Source: Paraburkholderia aromaticivorans
GTDB lineage: Bacteria > Pseudomonadota > Gammaproteobacteria > Burkholderiales > Burkholderiaceae
Assembly: GCF_012689525.1 (NCBI RefSeq)
Contig: NZ_CP051515.1
Span: forward strand, 310,001 to 374,000
Length of the DNA stretch: 64,000 nucleotides
Direction: 5' to 3'
Positions 35,071 to 46,349 of the stretch are shown in pieces. A model generated the notes under the pieces. The model did not search any database, was not told where the DNA came from, and saw only the letters and a list, made by a program, of their open reading frames with translations. The translations under genes and the position numbers were made by a program. Every line of letters begins with the position of its first letter. Position 1 is the first letter of the stretch.

Positions 35071-36009
35071 ATGAGCGACATCCTTGACGGTGTGACGACG
35101 TTCGTGCGCGTGGTGGAAACAGGCAGTTTTTCGCTCGCGGCGGAGCGGATGAACCTGACGCGCTCGGCGGTCGGCAAAGTGATCGTGCGGCTAGAGAAGC
35201 GCCTCGGCGTGCGCCTGCTCAATCGCACGACGCGCAGCCAGAGCCTCACCGAGGACGGGCAGGCTTACTACGACCGCTGCGTGCGCGCGCTGGCCGAACT
35301 CGAAGCCGCCGAGGCCGATCTGGACTCAGGACGCCGCGAGCCCCAAGGCCGTTTGCGCGTGAGCGTGCCGCAGGCTTTCGGGCACTACTGCGTGGCGCCC
35401 GTGCTGCTCGGACTTGCGCGCAAGCATCCGCAACTGAAGATCGACATTTCGATTACCGACCGCTTCGTCGACGTGATCGAAGAGGGTTTCGATCTCGTGG
35501 TGCGCGTGGGCCCGCTCGCCGACAGCGTGAGCCTCGCCGCGCGCAAGCTCGGCATGCAGCACGCGAGTATCGGCGCCGCGCCGGCTTATCTGGCCCGCCA
35601 CGGCACACCGCGTAACGTGGACGAATTACGCGGCCACGCGGTGATTGCCTACTTGCGGGCGGGATCGGCCCAGCCGTGGGACGTGGTCGACGTCGACGGG
35701 CAAATCCGCCGCGCGCAGGTTCAGCCGCAGCTCGGTTTCGACGACATGAAGGGGATTGTCGATGCCGCTCTCGCCGGCTTCGGCCTCGCGTGGCTGCCGA
35801 GTTGGCTATTGGCCCGTTATGAGAAAACAGGCGAGCTGGTGACGGTGATGGAGAATTGTTTCCGGCCTGCTCAGGAGATTCACCTGGTGTGGCCGAAGAG
35901 TCGCTATCTGGCGCTGAAAACGCGCTGTGCGATCGATGCGCTGGTCGCGGAGATTCCCGCCATGATCGGGGCGCCCACTGCGGGCGCCCCTCGTTCACGC
36001 GATGCTTAG
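35071..36009 (+). CDS. LysR-family transcriptional regulator
   Basis: A 312-residue LysR regulator of the AaeR/DmlR-like group. The HTH is seen in FVRVVETGSFSLAAERMNLT with RSAVGKVIVRLEKRLGVRLL, and the effector-domain block is DRFVDVIEEGFDLVVRVG. I prefer the start at 35071 (MSDILDGVTTF), which matches the family N-terminus; an ATG at 35017 would add 18 residues and begins just past the candidate operator. It most likely controls the divergent DHA2 exporter. Its last codons overlap the stop region of the convergent TonB receptor by four bases. Confidence 0.88.
   Translation: MSDILDGVTTFVRVVETGSFSLAAERMNLTRSAVGKVIVRLEKRLGVRLLNRTTRSQSLTEDGQAYYDRCVRALAELEAAEADLDSGRREPQGRLRVSVPQAFGHYCVAPVLLGLARKHPQLKIDISITDRFVDVIEEGFDLVVRVGPLADSVSLAARKLGMQHASIGAAPAYLARHGTPRNVDELRGHAVIAYLRAGSAQPWDVVDVDGQIRRAQVQPQLGFDDMKGIVDAALAGFGLAWLPSWLLARYEKTGELVTVMENCFRPAQEIHLVWPKSRYLALKTRCAIDALVAEIPAMIGAPTAGAPRSRDA
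35968..35990. terminator. GC hairpin at the lysR/TonB-receptor convergence
   Basis: GGGGCGCCC (35968-35976) pairs perfectly with GGGCGCCCC (35982-35990) across a five-base loop inside the 3' end of lysR, just beyond the stop of the opposing receptor gene. There is no T tract on either side; it could still stall or terminate leftward transcription. Confidence 0.35.
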
Positions 36010-38189
36010 AACTGCAGCGTTGCGCTGGCGACCGCAGTGCGCGTCGGCGACGGCGCCACGTAATAGCCCCACGCCGTCGTCCAGTAACGGCGATTGAACA
36101 GATTGTTGATCCCCGCGCGGAACGTCACGTCCTTGCCGGCGATCTTCGTCTCATACCGGCCGCTCAGATCGAACGTGGTGTAAGCCGGCACGAACTGCGT
36201 GTTCTGCGCGTCGACGGCCTGGTTGCCGACGTACTTGCCGCCGAACGCCAGCGTCAGCGGACGCAGATACGACGGGTTGTATTCGATCCGGCCCGTCACG
36301 GTGAAGCGCGGCGCGCCATAGATGCGCTTGCCTTCCACGGTCGGGTCGTTCACGTCCATGGCCTTCGTGTCGAGCCACATCACGCCGCCCATCACGCGCC
36401 ATTCGCTCGTCAGCGCAAGCCAGCCGCTCGCGTCGAGGCCCTGATAGCGTTTGGTGCCGTCCTGCACGAAGATGTTGTCGACGTTCGTGTAGTTGTAGCC
36501 CTGATCGACGCGGAACAGCGCGAGGTTGGCGCCCCACTTGGCGTGATCGGTTTTGAAGCCGACTTCGTACTGCTTGCTGCGCAGCGGGCCGAACGTGTCC
36601 GGGTAGTTGAGGTTGGTGTTCGACGCGGCACCGCCCTGTTCCAGCGACTCGACGTAGCTCGCGTACAGCGTCGAGTACGGATCGGTCTTGAACATGAGCG
36701 CGAAGGTCGGCGTGACCGGGTCCGCCTGGTATTGCGACGACACCGCGCCGCTCGGGTCGTACACGTGCTGCTGGTACTGCGTGTAGCGCACGCCGACCAG
36801 CGCCGACAGACGCGACGTGAGCTGCACCGTGTCGCTCGCGTAGACGGCGGCTTGCGTGGTGCGCTGCTGGCGGTACAGATTCGAGCCGATGCTGACTTCG
36901 TCGTTGGTCAACAAGGTGCTGGCGTACAGATTGCCGTAGCCGAGCAAGTAGCCTTCGTTCCAACCCGTGCTATTGCTGTACTCGCTGGTTTGCGTTTGGA
37001 AGCCCGCGCCCACCACCACGTCGTGCTTGATGCTGCCGGTGTTGAAATGGCCTTGCACCATCCCGTCGACGTTCTGATAGAAGTAGCGCGTCATGGCCGC
37101 GTAGAGCGTGTTCGAGTAGTTGCCTGCGGCGTCGGAGACGAACAGGAAGCTATCCGAATTGGTGCGGTTCTCCTTGGCGAAGCGGTACTTGATGCTCGCG
37201 TGCCAGTTTTCGGAGATGCGGTAATCCAGGCCCGTGCCGAACGAGGCCATCTCGGTCTCGTAGTAGTTCTGCGGCTGCGTGAGCGCGTGGGTGACTTTGC
37301 TCGCGTCGGGAATGCCGCCGGCTTCGGAGCCGAACATCAGGCCGAACAGCGTGCCGTTGGTTCTGCGCTTCTGGTAGAACGCGTCGGCGCTCCACGTCAG
37401 GTCCGGCGTGATGCGGAAGTCGAATGCCACCGACGCGACCTGGCGGCGAATATGGCCGTGATCTTCAGCGGTGTTGCCGTCTTCGTTGACGAGGTTCAGG
37501 CGATAGCCGAAACGGTCGTCATTGCCGAAGCGCCCGCCCAGATCGACCGCCTCGCTGAACACGCCGGCTGACTTGTAGCCGACCGTGATGCTGCGGTACG
37601 GCGTGTCGGTGGGGCGCTTCAACACGTAGTTGACGATGCCGCCCGGCGAGCCGAAGCCGTACATGAAGCCCGACAGGCCCTTGAGCAATTCGACCTGCTC
37701 GAACGGTTCGAGCGAGAGGTCGGTATCCCACGACGGGAAGGTCTGGCCGTCCACCTTGATGCTGTTCAGCGTGTCGATCGGCATGCCGCGCACGGTGAAC
37801 ATCGAATTTTCGCTGATCGCGTTTTCGCTGGTCACCGACACGGCCGGATCGTACTTGTACAGATCATTGGCGGTTGTCGCGAACAAGTCCTGCGCTTCGT
37901 CGCTCGTCACGACGTGGGTCGAGAACGGCGTGTCCACCTGCTTGCGCGAACCCAGCGCGCCGGCGCTGACGGTGTCGGCCTGCGCCACCGTGGTGTCTTT
38001 TGCCGCCGAGACGCTCACGGCCGGCAGCGTCGCGCCGGCGTCGCTGGCCGCGACCTGCGCCCAGCCCGAAGTCGACAGCGTGGAAAGCGTCAAACCGACG
38101 CTGGCCAGAAGCCCCGCGCTCAGCAGCGAGGGAGTACGGCGTTGGCCGCGCACAAACGCCGGTCGGCCGGCGACAAAGAATTTCTGCAT
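36006..38189 (-). CDS. TonB-dependent siderophore receptor (FhuE-like)
   Basis: A 727-residue outer-membrane receptor. The signal peptide ends near SGWAQVAAS. The plug shows VDTPFSTHVVTSDEAQDL, NSMFTVRGMPIDTLNSIKVD and VELLKGLSGFMYGFGSPGGI, and the C-terminus ends in the expected aromatic residue (ASATLQF). It is closest in pattern to FhuE/FoxA/FpvA receptors, so a hydroxamate xenosiderophore is a reasonable guess. A Fur-type site lies about 120 bases upstream. No transport or biosynthesis gene adjoins it, so it may depend on importers elsewhere or on OrbCD. Confidence 0.92.
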   Translation of the reverse strand: MQKFFVAGRPAFVRGQRRTPSLLSAGLLASVGLTLSTLSTSGWAQVAASDAGATLPAVSVSAAKDTTVAQADTVSAGALGSRKQVDTPFSTHVVTSDEAQDLFATTANDLYKYDPAVSVTSENAISENSMFTVRGMPIDTLNSIKVDGQTFPSWDTDLSLEPFEQVELLKGLSGFMYGFGSPGGIVNYVLKRPTDTPYRSITVGYKSAGVFSEAVDLGGRFGNDDRFGYRLNLVNEDGNTAEDHGHIRRQVASVAFDFRITPDLTWSADAFYQKRRTNGTLFGLMFGSEAGGIPDASKVTHALTQPQNYYETEMASFGTGLDYRISENWHASIKYRFAKENRTNSDSFLFVSDAAGNYSNTLYAAMTRYFYQNVDGMVQGHFNTGSIKHDVVVGAGFQTQTSEYSNSTGWNEGYLLGYGNLYASTLLTNDEVSIGSNLYRQQRTTQAAVYASDTVQLTSRLSALVGVRYTQYQQHVYDPSGAVSSQYQADPVTPTFALMFKTDPYSTLYASYVESLEQGGAASNTNLNYPDTFGPLRSKQYEVGFKTDHAKWGANLALFRVDQGYNYTNVDNIFVQDGTKRYQGLDASGWLALTSEWRVMGGVMWLDTKAMDVNDPTVEGKRIYGAPRFTVTGRIEYNPSYLRPLTLAFGGKYVGNQAVDAQNTQFVPAYTTFDLSGRYETKIAGKDVTFRAGINNLFNRRYWTTAWGYYVAPSPTRTAVASATLQF

Positions 38190-38306
38190 GTTGTTCGAAT
38201 TGGACAGAGTGACGCCTGTCGCGCACTGGGAAAAGTGCGAAACGGCCTCATCGGAAGCGAGTGGTTAAGTAATCGAAGTGTAAGAACTGAGGTGCGCTCA
38301 AATGGT

Positions 38307-38325
38307 AATGCATCTGATTCGCATT
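38307..38325 (-). promoter_or_regulatory. Fur-type site upstream of the FhuE-like receptor
   Basis: The plus strand reads AATGCATCTGATTCGCATT, matching the expected Fur-box pattern AATGAGAATGATTCGCATT at 15 of 19 positions and containing the perfect inverted repeat AATGC/GCATT. It is 118 bases from the receptor start and about 280 bases from the divergent icd gene, so regulation of the receptor is the likely purpose. Confidence 0.65.
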
Positions 38326-38500
38326 AACAATCTATTTGTTCGGAGTCATTAGTCATCTATAAGACATCTGTCATAAGACAAGGCAAAATCGGCGCAAAGC
38401 CTTGCCTGGCGGGGCTCGACCCCGTGGCTGGTGTCTGCTGGATATGTTTGTTTAGCAGCGAGTAGAGGAAAACACGCATATACTCACGGCTTGGCCGTAG

Positions 38501-40831
<2,331 letters not shown>

Positions 40832-40867
40832 AGTACCAAGGCAAGCACAGAAGTAAGCGGTAAACAT

Positions 40868-40900
40868 GACGATGGCGCTTTCGAGCGCCATCGTCGTTTC
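40868..40900 (+). terminator. Strong hairpin terminator after icd
   Basis: A perfect twelve-pair stem (40868-40879 with 40884-40895) closed by a TTCG tetraloop and followed by GTTTC. It sits 36 bases after the icd stop and between convergent genes, so it may serve both. Confidence 0.8.
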
Positions 40901-40932
40901 TACGCCAACGTGAGTAGCCGCCATACCGGCCA

Positions 40933-41163
40933 TCACACGTGAACGATTTCCCAATCGCTGAGTTTCTCTGGAATTTCGAGCGTCGACGTGTCGTCGCCTT
41001 CCGAGAGATTCGAGCAGGTCAAGCCGCGCGCGAGGTCGTCCGCCGCCTGTTGCGGGCTGGCAAATTCACCGAGCGTTTCGTTGCCGTAGGTGGCCTCCCA
41101 ACCGTCCTGGCCCGGCAAAATGTAGAAAGCACCCTGATTCGAACCGAAGCGAAAGCCTTTCAT
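40933..41163 (-). CDS. Small conserved hypothetical protein
   Basis: 76 residues from ATG 41163 (MKGFRFGSNQGAFYILPGQ), with GGGAG about eight bases upstream; an earlier ATG at 41184 is possible. It reads as a compact soluble protein with a GWEATYGNETLGEF segment and a C-terminal DWEIVHV. No signal peptide or membrane segment. I do not recognise a named domain. It is a single gene convergent with icd. Confidence 0.6.
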   Translation of the reverse strand: MKGFRFGSNQGAFYILPGQDGWEATYGNETLGEFASPQQAADDLARGLTCSNLSEGDDTSTLEIPEKLSDWEIVHV

Positions 41164-41555
41164 TTTTAGTCTCCCAAGTGCCATTTAAAAACCGCGGCGC
41201 CGTGGCGGCTTCGTTTCAGAGGTTGGGATTCTTCAGACAGTGTTCCGTCTCCTCCCACTCCGCTCGACTACTGAAGCGCCGGCTCTTGTAAAAGAGTCTA
41301 CGGCAGCAGGCAGTGGCGCAAGTGGTTGTTAGACGCTTCAATTGATTAAAAAATATCTATTAAAAACAGCAGCATATCGCCTTTGTTTCACGATGTGCAA
41401 CGTGGGGCGACATTGCGAAATGCCGAATTTGTGCCACGCACCACGATTTTTTACGAGGCGCGCGATCGTTCCGCATCGTGAAATTTTGAGGGTTTCGGTG
41501 CGACCCTCGCGCCGAAGCGGGCGGCCAGGCGACGCGGCGAGCGCCGCCATCCTGT
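41164..41555. other. Intergenic region, no gene seen
   Basis: About 390 bases between the small hypothetical gene and the alpha/beta hydrolase stop. The stretch 41338-41400 is AT-rich; short open frames here have no Shine-Dalgarno site and no protein-like pattern. Confidence 0.4.
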
Positions 41556-42374
41556 TCAACCGGCAATCCGGCGCAAGAAATCCAGCATCACGCGATTGAA
41601 TTGCGCCGGCCGTTGCAGTGGCGCGAAATGACTCACGCCTGGCAGCAGGATCAACTCCGCGCCGGGAATGCTGCGGGCGAGATAGTCGGCGTGTTCCGGT
41701 TTGATGAACTCGTCGTGCTCGCTTTGCACGATCGCGACCGGCACGCGAACTTGGGCCAGATCGTCGGCGGAGTAGTTGGGCTCGGTTTTCATCATCGTGC
41801 TGACCGCGCCGACGAACGCCTCGAAGTCGTCCGGTGTCGCCGATAGATCCACATAGTCTTTGGCATGGCGGCTGAAGCAGCGCTCGATCGCGGGGGTCGG
41901 TACAAACGGCTTCGTGCCGCTCGGGTCCATATTGCAGCCGAAGAAGAACACGCCCGCTACGCGCTCAGGGGCGGTTGCGCCCAATACCATCGCGACGCAG
42001 GCACCGTCGCTCCAGCCCACCAGCGCGGCGCGGTCGAGTTGCAGCGTGTCCATGACGGCCAGCACGTCGGACGCCATCAGCTCGTAGCGGTAGGGCCGTG
42101 CGTCGCGGGTGCTGCGGCCGTGGCCGCGGCTGTCGACGACCACGACGCGATGCCCCGCGTCGAGCAGCGCCGGAACCTGGTAGCCCCAATTGCCGCTGTG
42201 TCCAAGACCGCCGTGCAGCAGAATCACCGGCGCGCCGGCGCCATACGACGCGTACCAGATTCGCGCGCCTTCGCGCTCGACGTAGCCTTCGTCGCTCGGG
42301 ACCGGCAGCGACGCTGCGCCGTGCGCTTCGAAGTGTTCGAGGTCGTCGTCGTGCGGGTGGGTGGAGGGTTCCAT
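41556..42374 (-). CDS. Alpha/beta-fold hydrolase
   Basis: A 272-residue serine hydrolase of the alpha/beta fold. Seen: oxyanion-hole region VILLHGGLGHSGNWGYQV, nucleophile elbow GWSDGA with the catalytic Ser, an Asp after the VAIVQSEHDEFI strand, and the catalytic His in PGVSHFAPL. The N-terminal 28 residues are acidic and polar. It is downstream of and co-directional with the MFS importer but separated by 180 bases containing two long hairpins, so probably its own unit. Substrate unknown; ester or lactone hydrolysis is typical. Confidence 0.9.
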   Translation of the reverse strand: MEPSTHPHDDDLEHFEAHGAASLPVPSDEGYVEREGARIWYASYGAGAPVILLHGGLGHSGNWGYQVPALLDAGHRVVVVDSRGHGRSTRDARPYRYELMASDVLAVMDTLQLDRAALVGWSDGACVAMVLGATAPERVAGVFFFGCNMDPSGTKPFVPTPAIERCFSRHAKDYVDLSATPDDFEAFVGAVSTMMKTEPNYSADDLAQVRVPVAIVQSEHDEFIKPEHADYLARSIPGAELILLPGVSHFAPLQRPAQFNRVMLDFLRRIAG

Positions 42375-42395
42375 TGCCGTTGTCTCCGCTGTGTC

Positions 42396-42430
42396 GACCG
42401 GAGTTGGCGCTTCAGCGCGTTACTCCGGTC
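42396..42430. repeat. Two-level hairpin upstream of the hydrolase gene
   Basis: GACCGGAGT (42396-42404) pairs perfectly with ACTCCGGTC (42422-42430), and an inner GCGC-TTCA-GCGC stem fills the loop. It starts 22 bases ahead of the hydrolase start codon, so it would lie in the promoter or leader of that gene. Confidence 0.45.
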
Positions 42431-42518
42431 CCATGCAACAAGGTTGCCTTGGGAATTCGCTAGGTTGCCAGCATTGCAGGCAGAAGATCAACAGACCTAC
42501 GAGTTTTTGTGTTCGGAC

Positions 42519-42550
42519 AGTGTGGGGACGCCTTCCTGCGTCCCCACACT
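42519..42550. terminator. Perfect 13-pair hairpin after the MFS gene
   Basis: AGTGTGGGGACGC (42519-42531) and GCGTCCCCACACT (42538-42550) form a perfect stem with a six-base loop, eight bases past the stop of the MFS gene on the minus strand. No T tail follows in that direction, yet the position and stability suggest transcription termination or mRNA end protection. Confidence 0.55.
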
Positions 42551-42557
42551 GCTCTCT

Positions 42558-43946
42558 TCAGTGATGCGTCTGTCCGAGCCCAGGTTGTGCCGACGCGTTG
42601 CCGCCGGTGGCGCCAACGGCGAGCTTTCTCCCCGGTGCGGGAAACACCACCAGCATCAACACGACGCCGGCCAGCAAAACGGCTGCCAGTCCGATCAATC
42701 CATATTGCGCGCTGCCGGTCTGCGTCTTGACCCAGCCGACGAACGCCGGACTCACGAAGCCGCCGATGCCGCCGAGACTCGTGATCATCGCAATACCGCC
42801 TGCGGCCGACGAACGCGGCAGGAACGTCTGCGGAATCGTCCAGAACACCACGAACGAGCCATACGACGCCGCCGCGGCAAGCGCCAGCAGCCCGACGCCG
42901 AGCGTGACGTTATGGCCGGCGGCGGGCAGCAAGGCAAACGCCAGCGCGGTCACGCAGGCGCTCGCCGCGACGTGCCAGCGCCGCTCCATGGTCCGGTCCG
43001 AACTGGCGCCCACGACATAGGTCCCGAGCGCCGCCGCGACAAAAACCAGCGCCGACAACAGGCCCACGTCCAGCACACTGGCGACGCCCAGGTCGCGGAT
43101 GATGGTCGGCGCCCAGAAGCCGATCGCGTTGAACGGCATCATCACCGCGAAGTAGACAAGCGCCGCGAGATAGACGCGCGGGTTGGCGAGCGCGCCGCGC
43201 AGTCCGTCGAGATGGCCGGTCTGCTTTGCCTTTTCGTCGGCGGCGAGTTCACGTGAGACCAGCGCCTTCTCGCGCTCGTCGAGCCAGCTCACCTCGTCCG
43301 GCTTGTCGCCGAGCATGAGGAACGCGACGATGCCGAGCGTCACGGCCGGCACGCCTTCGAGCAGAAACAGCCACTGCCAGCCGGGCAAGCCGCCCACGCC
43401 CGCCAGCCGCGTCATGATGAACCCCGACATCGGGCCGCCGACAATCCCGGCCACCGCCGTCGCCATCATCAGAAAGGCGGTGACGCGAGCGCGCCGCGCG
43501 CCCGGAAACCAGCAGCTCAGATAGAAGATGATGCCGGGGAAGAAGCCCGCTTCGGTTACGCCGAGCAGGAAGCGCATGGCGTAGAACTGCGTCGGCGTGC
43601 GCACGAACATCATCAGGCTCGACACCAGCCCCCACGCGAACATGATGCGCAGGAGCGTGCGGCGTGCGCCGATACGCTGCATCCACAGGTTGCTCGGCAC
43701 TTCAAAGAGCACGTAGCCGATGAAAAAGAGCCCCGCACCCAAGCCATACGTCGACTCCGAGAAGCCTAGATCGTGCATGAACTGGAGCTTGGCGAAGCTG
43801 ATGTTGACGCGGTCGACATAGCTGATCACGTAGCAGAGAAACAGCAACGGAATCAGCCGGAAAAAGATCTTGCGATAAGTGCGTTCGACGTCGACGGACG
43901 TGATGTCGTCCGTTGTCGATGTGCCTGAATGCGAATAGCCGTGCAT
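42558..43946 (-). CDS. MFS transporter, anion:cation symporter (ACS) family
   Basis: A 462-residue twelve-helix carrier of the group that imports organic acids such as phthalate, tartrate or hydroxyphenylacetate. Seen: the first helix ending FLCYVISYVDRVNISFAKLQ, YGLGAGLFFIGYVLFEVPSN and MQRIGARRTLLRIMFAWGL. The start at 43946 (MHGYSHSG) is the first protein-like position; longer upstream extension is arginine-rich noise. It lies 107 bases downstream of the acyl-CoA synthetase pseudogene in the same direction, so it probably imports the acid that this block activates and oxidises. Confidence 0.88.
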   Translation of the reverse strand: MHGYSHSGTSTTDDITSVDVERTYRKIFFRLIPLLFLCYVISYVDRVNISFAKLQFMHDLGFSESTYGLGAGLFFIGYVLFEVPSNLWMQRIGARRTLLRIMFAWGLVSSLMMFVRTPTQFYAMRFLLGVTEAGFFPGIIFYLSCWFPGARRARVTAFLMMATAVAGIVGGPMSGFIMTRLAGVGGLPGWQWLFLLEGVPAVTLGIVAFLMLGDKPDEVSWLDEREKALVSRELAADEKAKQTGHLDGLRGALANPRVYLAALVYFAVMMPFNAIGFWAPTIIRDLGVASVLDVGLLSALVFVAAALGTYVVGASSDRTMERRWHVAASACVTALAFALLPAAGHNVTLGVGLLALAAAASYGSFVVFWTIPQTFLPRSSAAGGIAMITSLGGIGGFVSPAFVGWVKTQTGSAQYGLIGLAAVLLAGVVLMLVVFPAPGRKLAVGATGGNASAQPGLGQTHH

Positions 43947-44053
43947 GATGGTCTCGCGCGAAAAATGCCAACTGCGGTGAGCGTGCCGGTTCGTGTCACT
44001 GCATGTCGCGGATTTGTGTTGCGCGTCATGCGGCGCCCCGGCGGCGCCCGATC

Positions 44054-46341
44054 TCAAAGCGGCCCTGCGCCGCTGCACTGTCCGTCCACCACGGCCGGCG
44101 CGCAATGCTCGCTTTCGTGCATGGCGTCGGTGCGGTCCGCAGCGTCGGTCGAGCCAGCAGTGAGCGGCAGTAGGCGCGCCAAAGCGTCACCGGCGCGCAC
44201 GCCTTTGCCCGCGGGCAGCACGAAGAGCGGATTGATATCCAGTTCACGCAGGCTCGACTGCTGATCGAGCGCCATCGTGGATAGCGCGACGATGGTCTCC
44301 ACGAGCGCCTCGATATCGCCGGGCGGCTTGCCGCGCGCACCGTCGAGTATCGCGAACGAGCGCAGTTCGCGGACCATCGCGTGAGCGTCCGCATGCGTGA
44401 CCGGTGCGAGCCGGAAGCTTACGTCTTTCAGCACTTCGGCATAGATACCGCCGAGGCCGCACATGACCGCCGGTCCAAACGATGCGTCGTTTTCGATGCC
44501 GACGATCATCTCGATCGCATCGCGGATTTCCTCCTGCACCAGCACGCCCTCGATCCTCGCGTGAGGTACATGACGGCGCGCGTTCCCGACGATTTCGTCG
44601 AAGGCGGCGGCCACCGATGCTTCGTCGAGGATGCCGACCCGCACGGCGCCGGCTTCGGTCTTGTGCGCGATATCGGGCGACTGAACCTTGATGACCAGCG
44701 GAAAACCGATCGCCCGCGCCAGCGCGCACGCTTCGTCACGATTCTGCGCGAGCCCGCTTTTCGGGGCGTCGATGCCGTAATCACGCAGCAGCGCTTGCGA
44801 CGCGTGTTCGGTCAGGTTCAGGTCGCCCGGCTCGCCCTGACTGGCGGCCAGTAAGGCATGGGCGAGCTCGAAGTCGTAGCGACGCAGCGCGCGCGGTTGT
44901 GCATCGCGCGCCTCTGCTCGCGCGCGGCGCGCCTGCGCATAGTCGGACAACGCAGCGAACGCGCGTCCGCAACGCACCGGCGTTGCGTAGAGCGGCACAC
45001 CGTTCGCCTCGATCGTCTCGTACGCTTCGCGCGCCATGTCGCGGCGCGCATTCCAGGCGAGCATCAGTGGCTTGTCGATGCTGCCGTAAACGCGCACGAT
45101 CGCCGTGGCCATCGCCTGCGCGACTTCGCCGCTGGCCGCCGCGGCCATGATCGCGATGGCGTCGATGTTCGGATCGTCGGCGATGATCTGCAAGGCGTCC
45201 GCGAAAATTTTCGGCTCCGCGAGAATGCCCGCGGTCAGGTCGATCGGATTGTTCAGCGAGGCGAACGCGGGCACGATCGGCTTGAGGCGCTCGAGCGTGG
45301 CCGCCGACAACGCGGGCACCGACATGCCGCGTTCAGCGCAGGCGTCGGTGATGAGAATGCCGGCGCCGCCCGAGAGCTGACGACCGCGATCCGCTTGCCG
45401 CGAGGCAGGCGTCCGGCTTCGAACGCGCGAGCGTAGTCGCCGAGATCGGCGACGTCGTTCACTTCGATCACGCCCGTCTGGCGGAAGGCCGTGCGATACA
45501 GCGCCGAGGCGCCGCCCAGATTCGCCGTATGCGACGCGGCGGCCTTGGCGCCGTCGGCGGTGTTGCCGACCTTCCAGGCGAGCAGCGGTTTGCCCGCGTC
45601 GAGCGCGCGGTTTGCCACATCGACTAGTCGTCGCGCATCTTTCAGACCTTCTATATACGTTGCAATCAACGAGGTGTGCGGATCGGCGATGCAGGCGTCG
45701 ACGAGATCGAGCAGGCTGACATCGGCCTCGTTGCCAGTCGTGATGAAGTGCCGCAAGCCGATGCCGAGTTCGTCGGCCATGAGCAGCAGCGCGCAACCGA
45801 AGCCGCCGCTTTGCGAAATCAGCGACAGGCCGCCGCTCCGGTAAGCGACGCCGAAGGGCGCGCCGAATCCGGCGTAGACGTGTGCGCCCGTGCTGACGAA
45901 ACCCTGGCAGTTCGGTCCGATCACGCGAATGCCGTACGCCTTCGCGATGTCCGCGCATTCACGCTGCAGCGCGGCGCCGGCGTCGCCCGCTTCGGCGAAG
46001 CCCGAGCTGTAGACGATCGCAAAGCCCACGCCTTTTTCGCCGCACTGACGCAGCATGTCGGGAACGCGGCGCGCCGCGACAAGGATCAGCGCGAGATCGG
46101 GCGTGGCCGGCAAAGCGGCAATGCTGTCATGGCACGCCACGCCGTCGATCTCCGCATATTTCGGATTCACCGGATAGAGCGAGCCCTGGTAGCCGTGCTG
46201 CATGAGAAAGCGCATCGGCTGGCCGCTGATCGACTTCGGATCGTTCGAGGCGCCGACGATTGCAATGGAACACGGATCGACAAGCCGGCTGATATCGAGC
46301 GAGTCTGCGCCATGGTTTGCTGATTGCGGGGCGGTTTTCAT
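44054..46341 (-). pseudogene. Acyl-CoA synthetase (NDP-forming)/ADP-forming acetate-CoA ligase family, frameshifted
   Basis: The N-terminal half from 46341 (MKTAPQSANHGAD, preceded by GAGG) has the CoA-binding block PCSIAIVGASNDPKSISGQP, GPNCQGFVS and the phospho-His type ligase region SQSGGFGCALL with TTGNEADVSLLDL. At RIAVVSS (about 45373-45379) one base appears missing, and the protein resumes in another frame as GAGILITDACAERGMSVPAL. It continues through an ATP-grasp domain (FPLVIKVQSPDIAHKTEAG, MCGLGGIYAEVLKDVSFRLA, ELDINPLFVLPAGKGV) to the stop at 44054. Complete length would be about 760 residues. The overlap with the acyl-CoA dehydrogenase stop suggests a coupled operon. It is a pseudogene unless the base is a sequence error. 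Confidence 0.75.
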
Positions 46342-46349
46342 GGTGGTCC

